Assembly (NCBI GenBank): GCA_945643635.1
Contig: CALZFC010000268.1
Span: forward strand, 532,501-596,500
Reading direction: 5' to 3'
DNA: 64,000 nucleotides
From: Allodiplogaster sudhausi
Lineage: Eukaryota; Nematoda; Chromadorea; Rhabditida; Diplogasteridae
Below, one piece after another: positions 37,489 to 47,207 of this stretch. The notes below the pieces were generated by a model. It made no database searches. It was not told where the DNA came from and saw only the letters and a program-made list of their open reading frames with translations. Numbering within the stretch: the first letter of the stretch is position 1; each line of letters begins with the position of its first letter. The translations under genes were made by a program, and so were the position numbers.

Positions 37489-37996
37489 TTAAAAAACAAG
37501 GACTTCACGTATACATTCTTATGATCTTCTTAAACATTTCCACTTCATGTAAGAGAAAATTATTTGTTAAAAAAACTTGTACTAGAGCAATATACACGAA
37601 AACAAATATTTTGAAGAAATTATTTTAGAACGTTTTAGTTATTTCATTTGCTACCAACTTCCATCTAATATAATATAACAAAAGGTCTTGTCCTTAATGA
37701 AGACCATAGGGGAAAAACTCCTACCACGCATTCCCTGACAAATTTGACGCCTTCTCGAGGCACCCAAACCTTCTTAACCTTAGTAATGGGTGTTCTGTAA
37801 GAGGGGCTTCTCGACTCTTCTCACGGTGTAGAGTGTAGGGGGATTATACATTTACATTTGCCACTATCCCTGCCACAATGCACAATTGCTATGTAAATGT
37901 AGGATGAGGAATTGTATGCATGCCATATCATTGTCGATGCATTAGGATTGCATGTGCGGTGGTCAGCTTGGAATGTTCGATTTGGCCCGAGTGGCT

Positions 37997-37998
<2 letters not shown>

Positions 37999-38046
<48 letters not shown>
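37999..38046 (+). repeat. Pure (CT)n microsatellite
   Basis: About 24 CT units. No gene around it could be supported. Confidence 0.95.
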
Positions 38047-38052
<6 letters not shown>

Positions 38053-38456
38053 GGATGGTTGTGAGGATTCAAGAATCAAGAAATGGATTGGCCGAGCGTT
38101 TTGTGGTTCTTGTATTTATTTGTTTGCTATCTTTGTTGTTTAGATCATACTGGCCTACAAGAGGATCCGCACTGTTGTCCCGGCGATTCTCCCTCGGAGA
38201 ACGAGGCAGAACAATGAACGCGACGGATCCGAGCACGCCGTTGCGTTCTCTTCATACTTTTTTTTCTTTTTTTACAAATTTACAAAGCTGATTGCTTAAT
38301 CATTACAACAACAGTGACAACAAAAGATGAATCTTCCAAAGTGGAAAAAGCTCTGAATATGTATTTTTAAATCAGTAAGCCTATGCACCAAACCGCTTGA
38401 AGTGCATGCTCGCGCCGCCGTAGCGATCGACATTCATGCGCCACTACATCAAATTC

Positions 38457-38618
38457 ATGCCCTTGAAGACAATAATGTTCATTTTATTAATCATCTTTAC
38501 TCAATGCTTCACTCCCATTCACATTGAATTATTGCAAGTTCAAGATGAAGCTGAAATGTCGTGGAGACTGGCGGATATTCTTCGCCGCCTTCGTTCCGCT
38601 GACAACGACTCAGAGTGA
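38457..38618 (+). CDS. Possible small secreted peptide
   Basis: A 53-residue frame starts MPLKTIMFILLIIFTQCF and could begin seven residues earlier at 38436. The first 20 residues form a good signal peptide (hydrophobic core FILLIIF). The mature part IELLQVQDEAEMSWRLADIL, RRLRSADNDSE is acidic and probably helical, with a dibasic RR. No homologue is recognised. It is short enough to be chance, but signal-like hydrophobicity followed by a charged tail and stop is not typical of the surrounding AT-rich DNA. Confidence 0.35.
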   Translation: MPLKTIMFILLIIFTQCFTPIHIELLQVQDEAEMSWRLADILRRLRSADNDSE

Positions 38619-38649
38619 AAGTTAAAAGTTGAGTATTGTAAAATAAGCT

Positions 38650-38799
38650 TTATTTTAAATACCCCTCAATTTTTGTGAATCTTGCATTCTCATTTTCATA
38701 ATTGAACACGCGGTCATTCCGTAATACAAGAAGGGAGCCATTCGAGTTCTGCATGAATCGTCCTATGAAGCGGTCGAATCCATGGTGGCCATGCACAAT
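38650..38799 (-). CDS. Candidate 3'-terminal exon, minus strand
   Basis: After an acceptor (GCAAATAG) the minus strand reads IVHGHHGFDRFIGRFMQNSN, then GSLLVLRNDRVFNYENENAR, then FTKIEGYLK and stop. AATAAA overlaps the stop codon and could act as the poly(A) signal. Its composition is protein-like, but the family is unknown and I find no partner exon upstream, where GA repeats and a Mutator element lie. Confidence 0.35.
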   Translation of the reverse strand: MVHGHHGFDRFIGRFMQNSNGSLLVLRNDRVFNYENENARFTKIEGYLK

Positions 38800-40042
38800 C
38801 TATTTGCGTGAAGAAGAACATTTTATTAATTTAATTCAAATCAGGATATAATTTTTAGAACTATACATGAACGATCACACATAAACAGATTGTGGCTACA
38901 AAAAGCGCGCATACAACACGTACTTTACGTGCCTCAGACGGACCAGAGCGAGAGTGTGTTGAAGAGAGAGAGAGAAAAGAAAGAAAGTGAAAGCGAGAGC
39001 GAGAAAATGGAGAGGGATAAAGTGAGAGCGAGGGAAAGAGAAAGGATATTGGATTTAAAAAAAGAAATAGTGAACGCAAAAATAAAAGCAAAAAGGTGAG
39101 AGTGAAGGAGCAAGAATGAAAACGAGAGTGAAAGCATGTGAGGGAACACAGAGCGGGAGAGAGAGAAAAAAAGGGAGAAAGGGAGAGGGATGAGAGAAAG
39201 AAAGGTAAAGAGAGAGATGAGAGAGATAAAGAGAGAGAGGGGATAGAGATCAATAAAGAATGATAGAGATAGATAATTTACATTGGAATTCAGGTACGGC
39301 TACAAGAGTGGCTGGACAGTTCCTCGCTTGGCTACGAAGGAGAAACGCACACTATGGTTTGCTGAAGATTTCCATGCTTCTTTCTCTCTCTCTCTCTCTC
39401 TCCTTCACGCTCAATCTCATGTCATGGTCTCATATGAATCTTGAACTGAGACACTAGACTTCCCCTTCTCTCTTCATGGTCTCGGTCCCTCTTATGCCGG
39501 GTGAGTTGATGTATTTTATTGTTGGCTAACGAAGAATAAACACGCATACTTGATTTACAGATTGTAATATGGATTTGCGAACTATTACACGCAAGAAAAC
39601 AGGTAATTGATATCAGGGATAGGTTGATTGAAATATGACGGTGAGAGTTGGTCGAACAGCATCAAGATTTAATGCAATAGGGTTCGACGGTTACAGTAAC
39701 GTACTACACCAATACGAGGACGAAGAAAGTGTTAAAAAATGGGATATTCTGCATGCAATTGCTCCAAGAGTGGTGACAAACGGTGAGGCAGAAAGATAAA
39801 AACAAATGAAGCAGTAAGAGAGAGGAAGAGAAGGAAGCGTAGTGAGAGACAGTCTGAAAGGAAGAGAAAGAAAGAGAGCAAAATAGAGAGAGAGAGAGTG
39901 AAAGAGAGAAGGAAAAGAGAAGAAAACTACATCAAATAAGTCATGCCAGCGATCCGGGATATGCTCCGGCAGTGCCCGTCTTAAACCCAATGCCAACCAG
40001 CGCTACGCCCATGCCAAAGTTGTAGGAGGGAGTGAGCGAGGG

Positions 40043-40899
40043 GGTTCCCTGATTTTCGCTCAAATGATTATCGCTCAAATGATTTACGCTCAAAATTTTT
40101 TTAACAGTTGATGATTTTCGCTCAAATTTTTTTAATGATAAGTGATTTTTGCTCAAAATTTTTCCAAATGAGATATTATTGTAAAATTTTATAATCAGAC
40201 TAGACATTAGGAGGAATGCGATTTCAACAGCGCTGAGAGTAAAAGAACGACGGGTGAACAACGTGCTTCGCAAATGCGCTAAATGAATGTATGTTTAATT
40301 CTTTAGGGCTCTACCTGATTAACACTCCACATCTCAGCAGGGACGAGAGGAGAGACACGGCGCATATTCCGGAGCTGGGTCCCCACCCAGGTATTCTTGA
40401 AGTAGGTAATAAAGGCATTGATTGCTTGTGGAGAGGCCGAGCAGTCATAGCGTGTCACTGCAGTAGCTGAAGGCGGTGTCAATGTCGATCTCCGGAACAA
40501 ATTGCAGAGCCATGGATTGATGTACAATGATTTTGCTAGCAAGAAGATGTTCGAAGTCGACGTTAGACGGTTCTCTCGTTTGTAGTCAATTTGCAGTCAA
40601 AATAACAGAATGCGAACAGCAATTACTACTGTTGACCTTTTAAGCGCCTTTTAATTGCTGGAATTATTAAGTGCAAACTGTAATTAGGTTATTCGACAAT
40701 GTTCGCACTTCTTATCCGCTTTCAGGGTGCACTAGTCAAAAAAAAATAATTTTTTTTGAGCAAAAATCACTTACCATAAAAAAAACTTGAGCGAAAATCA
40801 TCAACTGTTGAAAAAAGTTTGAGCGAAAATCATTTGAGCGATAATCAAAAAAAAAATTTGAGCGAAAATCATTTGAGCGATAATCATTATCAGGACACC
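40043..40899. mobile_element. Mutator-like element (MULE) with 9-bp target duplication
   Basis: The 9-bp duplication gagcgaggg lies at 40034-40042 and 40900-40908. Termini are ggttccctgat and, reversed, ggtgtcctgat. They lead into inverted arms of about 100-140 bp built from iterations of 'ttttcgctcaaatgattatc'. A 9-bp duplication with long inverted ends is the Mutator signature, and the interior carries a MULE transposase remnant. It is inserted in GA-rich DNA. Confidence 0.9.
40303..40542 (-). pseudogene. MULE transposase C-terminal remnant
   Basis: A minus-strand frame inside the Mutator-like element reads ...AINAFITYFKNTWVGTQLRN, then MRRVSPLVPAEMWSVNQ. From memory this matches the MULE transposase segment 'FL.YFE.TWIG...R.PLFP..LWN'. 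Only about 80 residues remain. The catalytic DDE core is absent, so the element is non-autonomous. Confidence 0.6.
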
Positions 40900-41037
40900 G
40901 AGCGAGGGAGAGAGATCGGCAATGATATGAGAAGAGAAAATTGAACTAAAGAAGGAAAACAAAGAGGCAGTAAGGGAAAGAGAGAGAGAGAAAGGGCGAA
41001 ATAAGTACAGCTTGAGAGTGCGAGAGAAGGTGTGTGT

Positions 41038-41076
<39 letters not shown>

Positions 41077-41407
41077 AGGAGATAGGCAACACAGAGAGAA
41101 AATCTGTACCTATCAAAAACAACGTGCTGGAAGGGGGGGGGAGGAGGGGTGGCTCTTCTCTTCTCTGTATTCCTTTCAGCATCGCGTCGAGGCATCCGTG
41201 CCAATGCTCGACCCGCACTCGTTTTTCTTAAAGTTTTCTAGCTTAAGATTCAAAGCATACTGATCAAATGAAGATTGTGACCTTCTAGTTCTTGTCACTG
41301 CGCTTGTTATCTCTACATATCTTAACTCTTGTCCTTCCAAAGTAACCCAATTGACAGTAACTCTTCGAGTTTTCCTTAAAATATTCAAAATTTAAAGATT
41401 CCTATTG

Positions 41408-41512
41408 AAGTGGCTGTTCAGGGACCTTAAAATGTATTCTAAAACTCGAGAAAAGAGCGTCTAATTAGAGATACGCAGACAGCAAATTACGGTGGATGGA
41501 CAGTCTCTTTGA
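41408..41512. mobile_element. Decayed TTAA-type MITE relic
   Basis: It starts agtggctgttcagggacctt, nearly the same as the element at 37381, and ends gatggacagtctctttgaa. The flanking TTAA has changed to TTGA/TTGA-like. It is identified mainly by similarity to 37381-37488. Confidence 0.45.
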
Positions 41513-42037
41513 ATCTAAAATCTAACTTCAAAACTATATTAAACGCGGATTTCAAATATATGTAATAATAAAGTAGAGAGGAAATCATTTGAATGCCTCA
41601 CGCAGATTTCTATTCAATCATTCTACTACTGCAGTTGCTCTTATGAATGAATACAAACATGCCTAATATATTCTTGTCCATATTTAGGTAGAATTTAATG
41701 CCCCTTTTTACCAATTATTTTTAATAACTACCTACGTAAGTATTGAGTGAAACGATATAAGAGAAGAAGGAAAGAACGAATCGAGAAACTGTCAAACCAA
41801 CCTCATTTCCTGCCAAGTACATTCGAATGTATCCGTGGTCCATCATATCAATCTGAAGAAAAAATTCAAAGTTTCAGACGTTTTTAACTTCTCAGAAAAT
41901 AACAGCAATGTCAATGCCTTTAACCTCGCTCTTCTCCAAATTCTCGAAGGCAGGCAGAATTTGGAGAAGAGCGTCTAAATGGAATTCCCGCTTTTAAGCC
42001 CAAAGAAAAAAGTCACTATTTAGAATTAAGAAATCAC

Positions 42038-42424
42038 CGCGTTAACACGGCCGCGCCCCTCGTCAGTCCCCTTCGCATCTGCACTCCGCTTGCTTGTCTG
42101 CATCATACCGTCGTTGAGTTGTTGGTGTCTTTTTCGAGCCACAGGAATCAGACGTATATTCAAGTCTCTGAAATTGAGTTGCCATTTCACATGAAAGAGG
42201 TGTTTAAAGGAATAAAAGGAAAAAAAAGCACTTGCAGTGTTCTTATAAAGGAAAGATAAGTAGGCGAGAAAGATAGTAAGGGGAAGACGAAAGAGCACCC
42301 AAAACATACTTGAATCCAATCTTCAATGCAGTTGCATTCCAAAAGCAAGGACACCAAATGCAAAGGCTTGCAGCAGCAGCTTCGAAGATTCATTGGCCCA
42401 CGTTTCCAACTGGTGAGCAAGTTT
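42038..42424 (-). pseudogene. DCAF1: DCAF1 N-terminal fragment, broken duplicate
   Basis: Two exon remnants correspond to the last two exons of the piece at 13.4-15.9 kb. 42424-42310 reads KLAHQLETWANESSKLLLQA and on to a TGA; it is 7 nt shorter than the 13630-13751 exon and out of phase. 42167-42038 reads RDLNIRLIPVARKRHQQLND, which matches the human YRDENSQLVAIVLRRLREL. Intron and flanking sequence is also shared with 13.2-13.6 kb ('gaatttggagaag', 'aggcgaga', 'gacgaaag.gcac'), so this is a segmental duplication. Its position upstream (in minus-strand order) of the DCAF1 exons at 29.8-24.2 kb fits the 5' part of that same broken copy. Confidence 0.65.
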
Positions 42425-42769
42425 CTGGAAGATATTTTCTTATCAAAAATAATGAAATAAAATAAAACATACACTAAGGACAAATGTTTTAATAAAAGAT
42501 ATTTTTATTATTTGTTATGCAACGTTAAACAATGCAGTTAAATGAGTGGGGTGTGGTTTCTGAAGCAGTGAGAGAGAGAGAGGATTTGACATGGAAAGGC
42601 TGGCTCATCAACAAATATATTTACGATGACAGGAAGAGGAATTATGAGAAGCACGTTCAGTGAACGATTCCAGCCCGAGGGATGCAAAGAGAAAAAGAAA
42701 TATCTTTGGTCAAAAATCACATTTTATTCCTACAAATTCCTTTTCAACACGACGCATGCACAGACATTC

Positions 42770-45700
42770 TCACTGACCAATCAGTGTCTTCTTGCCTGTC
42801 CTCACTGCGATGTACTCTTTGATCTCTGCAGCCTCCTTGAGTGGCAGGCCACAGACGCGATTCTCGCAGATGAAGACTGACTGAGAGTGGGCGTCGGTCT
42901 CGTACTCTTTAAGGAGGTCAACTCGGCGACGCAGGAAAGAGTCGCCTGAATCGAGGGGTGAGAGAGATTGGAGACTTTGTTCATTTGTGTATTTATTTAA
43001 TTTAAAATGAAGAACAGTGATGAATTTAAATTATTCAAGTGCACAATTTTAAGTTATTCAAATACAAACATAATAAATATTCCATCGGATTAGGAAAGAA
43101 AATCTAAGAACAAATTATTTTAAAAAAACAATATTACTGGTCTACAAACCGATGTGATCTTTGCCGATAAAATCTATTTCGATATACTGCTTGTTATATG
43201 AAAAAGAATTCCAAAATTGCGTAATATCGATAATCAATGAAATAATACTAAAATTATTATGAGTTTTTACCCGCGCCAACTCGTGCGATACTGCCATTCC
43301 AAATGTAAGAAGAGTGCACGGCATGCAGAAGAGGTTCCATTGCGTCATCCGAGGAGGCAGCGATCACAATCTAGAAAGTGTAAAAAAGTCTTCTTATAAT
43401 ACTTATTATTCTTATAGTAATGACTAAAAAGTCAGTTAAAGAAAATATGTTTTGTCTGATAAAGAATTGGAGTGTGTATATGAAATGAATTTTTTTATTA
43501 CGGGTACAATTATTTATTTGTTTTTCAAAAAAAAAATATATATATATATTAGTTTTCAATTTTTTAACGATAAACAATAAAAATGTCATGATTAAATACG
43601 TTTTGTATCAATATAAATTAATGTCTATCTTATATGTAGATATGTGGCGGCATGCATAGCTATAGATATTAGAAATATATTTAATTGAATAAACAAAGAT
43701 ATACAAATAAAAGAAAATAATTAAAAACTAAAGAAATGTAACCTGCAATCCGCCGCTCTCTTGTCTCGCATTTGCCATGATCATCTTGGTTAGGGTGTGC
43801 GGATGGTGCGAAAGTCGCTCCGAAGCACACGAAAGAATCTTGTCAGCCTTAAGGGAAAAACTATTTTTAAAGCCCTTAATTTTTTATTCAATTGAAAATG
43901 CAATTAGCGCATTCTTTTCAATCACTATTATAAATTTAATTAAGCATTTACTTACTCAATATATATTATAACTTTTTGTTGCAAATTCTAATTCGCAATA
44001 GCACAAAAACAACAATTATGAATCTTAAAAAAAACTAATTGTCTGAACCTGAATTTTAAAATTCTTTGAGTCGAGTATTTCTGCAAGTCGAACGACATTC
44101 TCAAGAGCAGTTGAAGATGCGGATGGCAAATCGCCGTCTTGCTCTGGGAATTGGACATAGGGAGATGAGCTAGCAAGAGAATGAGAGAGAAAGAGAGGGA
44201 GAGGGGAAGGGAAGAGAGAGAGAGGAGAGAGAGGTAGCGAGTGCAAGCAAGAGAGAGAGAGAAAGAGAGAAAGAAAGAGAGACGAAGAGAAGAGAGAGAT
44301 GGGGGAGGGAGAGAGAGAAGAGATATACCTAAATGGGGACGAAGCGAGTGAGAGAGAGAGAAAGAGAGAGAGAAAGAGTGGGGAGAGAGAAGAGAGAGAA
44401 GAGAGATAAGAGAGAGGAGAGTGAGAAAGAGGAGAGTAATACAGGGAAACAAAACAAATAATGAGTGATATACCGCGGAAGAGCCACAAAATTAAATAGA
44501 AGGCGAAAGAGTTTTGAATTTTGAAGGAACCTTTGCAGATATACTTCAGACAAGAGAGAGAGATATGCGAGAGAAAGAGAAAGAGGGCGAGATAGAGAGG
44601 GAGGCAAAGAGAAAGAAATCAATATCATACCTTCAATTATGCCTTTTCGCCCGGGAACCGCCTCAGAAACGAAGTAGCCTGAGTCGCCTATCCAGAACAG
44701 CTCGTCCATCTTCATCTTTAAAAAAAGTTCAGTCTACTCTGGCATGGGAATTTTCATTTGATGAGATTACTGCACTTGTAGTTATCTGTTTATCTTTGTA
44801 GGAAATGTGTTATGTACTCTATCATCTCTTTCCCTCTCTTTTTCTCCGTTCTCTCTATCTCTCTTCTTTTCAATCTCCAACCTGCAGTATCTCTGCCCAC
44901 TCAAGAAGAGTCTCATCCAGAGTAGACTCGTACAGATCGATTAGGCCAGCCACCAAAGACGCGTAATCCTCCGAGTAGGCAAGTAAGCCACTTCTACAGG
45001 AGGGAAATTAGAAGATGTTGCCAACAAGTGCTTTTGAACTCCCGCGCTATTCCGCAATCGAACATCGAATTTTTTGTATTTTTTTTTATTTACAGAGGCT
45101 TGGTTACAAGGACCAGGCTACTCAACCTACAATTGAGTGCACAAACTCTAAAGAGCAGACTGCCCTATTATAGTTAAAACCCGTGCTAAAACCAATTGCG
45201 TACATGCGTGCAAGTGGAATATGAACATAAAAATGGCTTATTTCACAAAAACAGGATATTTCACTAATGCACGGAAATTTAATAATAGTAATCTTTTGCA
45301 ATCTGTCATAGTCTTACAATATAATGTTACTGTAGCAAGCGAAAAATGGCACTGTCGAATTGACAGAGCCACCCTGAGTTTAGACCTCCTCGGAGCTATA
45401 ACACAGCAGGTTTTTGGCGAAAATTGTTGTCAGCCTAATCCTTCCTCATTGATATCCGGGCCCTATATCCACCACGCTACTCTGTTCTGATGGGCCCACA
45501 ACGGTGACTTGTATTGAATGTATACTGTAGTATACCAGCTGGCCCGGCTGACTAAAATATCGTAACCCCAAATACCGTTATCCCAAATACCGTGCCCAAA
45601 ACTACCGTACCCCCGGACGACGCTTACGTCTTCTGCAGTGTAGACGGCACGGTAAAGGCGACCGTCGTCGGTGGTGAGGTGACGGCGCACGAACTCGACA

Positions 45701-45980
45701 GCACGTTGTGCACGGACCAAGAGAGTGCTGAGAGAGAATGGAGACTTTGTGTTGTGTGTGCGTGACAGATAAAGCGGAGAGAGTAAGAGGGAGAATGAGC
45801 GAGAGTGAGAGAGTAAGTGAGAGAGACAGAGAGAGCGAGAGAGGCTGAGAGAGAGAGAGAGCGAGGCACAGGGAGAGTGATTGAGAGAGAGAGTGAGAGA
45901 GAGACTCACTGATCCTCGAGTGCCTTGGCTGCCTTGGCATAGCCCGAGATGAGCACGCAGAAGGTGAGAGCAAAAAGCAT
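42770..45980 (-). CDS. SPATA20: SPATA20 family, C-terminal half only
   Basis: Minus-strand exons: 45980-45910, 45727-45628, 44993-44882, 44715-44631, 44143-44049, 43847-43743, 43370-43271 and 42945-42770 (TGA at 42772-42770). They read MLFALTFCVLISGYAKAAKA, VRRHLTTDDGRLYRAVYTAE, SEDYASLVAGLIDLYESTLD, DELFWIGDSGYFVSEAVPG, DGDLPSASSTALENVVRLAE, DAMEPLLHAVHSSYIWNGSI and SVFICENRVCGLPLKEA. These match, in order, the C-terminal half of SPATA20, an (alpha/alpha)6-like protein whose N-terminal half is a thioredoxin-like domain. That domain is not found upstream. One small exon between 45628 and 44993 is missing or unrecognised (phase gap). The first exon starts exactly with ATG after CTTCTCAG, so a short trans-spliced transcript is possible. 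No stop or frameshift is seen. Confidence 0.83.
44180..44440 (-). repeat. GA microsatellite in SPATA20 intron
   Basis: GA-rich on the plus strand, so CT-rich in the direction of SPATA20 transcription. It lies upstream of the acceptor of the exon at 44143. Confidence 0.9.
45548..45612. repeat. Degenerate 15-17 bp repeat in SPATA20 intron
   Basis: Four or five variants of '(c)aaa.taccgt.ccc' follow one another ('accccaaataccgttatccc', 'aaataccgtgcccaaaacta'). A simple local tandem array that accounts for the W/G-rich frame on the minus strand. Confidence 0.7.
45730..45905 (-). repeat. GA microsatellite in SPATA20 intron
   Basis: It fills almost the whole intron between exons 45910-45980 and 45628-45727. 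CT-rich in the sense direction and contiguous with the acceptor CTCTCAG. Confidence 0.9.
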
Positions 45981-46479
45981 CTGAGAAGTGGCGGGTTTGG
46001 CAACTATGCATAAGCAACTTCTCATAGCGGATAACAACCCAGATGTAAAAGTGGGTGAAATGTTCGTCACCTAAGAGAGAGAGAGAGGGGGATTGCACGA
46101 TACAGGATGTGTGAGAGGGTGGAGCATACGAATAGCACCGTATGCAGGAAAAGATAGCGTTGTAAAAGGAGAAAGGGGATAGTGCCTAGGCTCCGCAGCA
46201 GAGTACTGCATATTGAGATGAAAAGGGGCATAGATGAAAAGAAAGGAGATAGAAAGCAGACGATCTTCTTAGCACCAGGCATTTTAATTTTACTAATTAT
46301 TATAATGACCGGTTTATCACAAATCGCTTTATTTTTAATTTACTTGTTGTCAAGTCTTATTTTTTCGGAAGCATTCTACTTGGGATCAGATTGAACATTT
46401 TGTCTCTTGATCAACCTTCTTTATGATTGTAAGTTAGTAGATATACGTACAACTCACGAGTGCCCGCCCAATTGTCGAG

Positions 46480-46483
46480 GAGA

Positions 46484-46514
<31 letters not shown>

Positions 46515-46614
46515 ACGAGTGAGAGAGAGAGCGATGGAGGGAGTGTGAGAGAGTGAGAGAGAGCGATAGAGGGAAATAGAGAGAGAGAGACAGAGAGAGA
46601 CATAGAGTGAGCGG

Positions 46615-46671
<57 letters not shown>

Positions 46672-46672
46672 G
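46480..46672. repeat. GA microsatellite upstream of SPATA20 fragment
   Basis: About 190 bp of GA repeats. The stretch 45981-46891 around it has no supported exon. 'acgcacgagtgccc..ttgt.aaggagac'-like sequence also occurs at 21.6 kb, so this is another dispersed-repeat copy. Confidence 0.85.
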
Positions 46673-46719
46673 AGGCTGCTGGTATGAAGGGCAGGGAAGT
46701 TTGATAAGAAAATATCCCG

Positions 46720-46891
46720 AAAAGCGTGATCTTACGAATAAAAAAGATATTACAAAACGACCGCAAAACGCTTTAACATTAGAGAAATCAAAGCATATTC
46801 GCGCCACCTAACAACACTATGAGATGAAGGATAAGTTAGCAAGCAAGATAAAATGCCAGATGATTGTGATTGTTACGTGCGAGGGTGCAAA
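46720..46891. repeat. Older repeat copy split by the hAT insertion
   Basis: 46720-46891 together with 49694-49880 matches 55700-56160 in order ('aaacgctttaacat', 'caagataaaatgcca.atga', then after the hAT 'cgctcaacccgtct.c', 'gatcgat..tct.gaccctt', 'acaaataa.tacttggacaaaacaaac'). The copy at 55.7 kb is a relative without the hAT. No protein was recognised in either copy. Confidence 0.7.
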
Positions 46892-47207
46892 CAGAGGTGC
46901 AAAGTGGCCGGCCCGGCCCGCAGGGCCGGCCGGCCCAAAATTCCAGGGCCCGGGGCCGGGCCGGGCCGGGCCCAAGAAAAGTGTGGCCGGCCCGTAGGCC
47001 TGGTTGGGCCCGTTTCCCTCGTTGGTGTGCCAGATGGTGCACTGGTGAATGAATTATAATTGCACTAGTGGATATCTTGAAGTCAGAATTCCAAATTGGC
47101 AGCATGAAAGTGCGCGGGAATTCTTTTAGCATTACTCCGTAAAATTCATTCTGTTGTTATTTTATGTTATCTTTGTAAGTTTAATATAAAATTATTTCAG
47201 GCTTACG

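Larger units (their letters stand above)
35665..38456. other. Mostly repeat, no supported gene
   Basis: Contains two TTAA elements, a CT run (37999-38046) and AT-rich sequence with 'atgtatgt' runs. A stretch near 38144-38299 after TTGTTTAG is open (IILAYKRIRTVVPAILPRRT...) but matches nothing I know. Confidence 0.5.

Noticed and set aside
38144..38299. Open stretch after TTGTTTAG reading IILAYKRIRTVVPAILPRRT
   Set aside because: An acceptor and open frame are present, but no upstream partner exon, no family match and a poly-Phe end. Could be chance.
39295..39385. Open plus-strand stretch YGYKSGWTVPRLATKEKRTL after ATTCAG
   Set aside because: No family, no partner exon, and it runs into a CT microsatellite.
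39941..40042. Minus-strand end YNFGMGVALVGIGFKTGTAG next to the Mutator element
   Set aside because: The frame mostly reads through the element's inverted arm. The part outside is short and unmatched.
45463..45628. Minus-strand frame with repeated Gly/Trp residues after the SPATA20 exon
   Set aside because: It is intron sequence made of a degenerate 'taccgt' repeat. The exon ends at a good GTAAGC donor at 45627.
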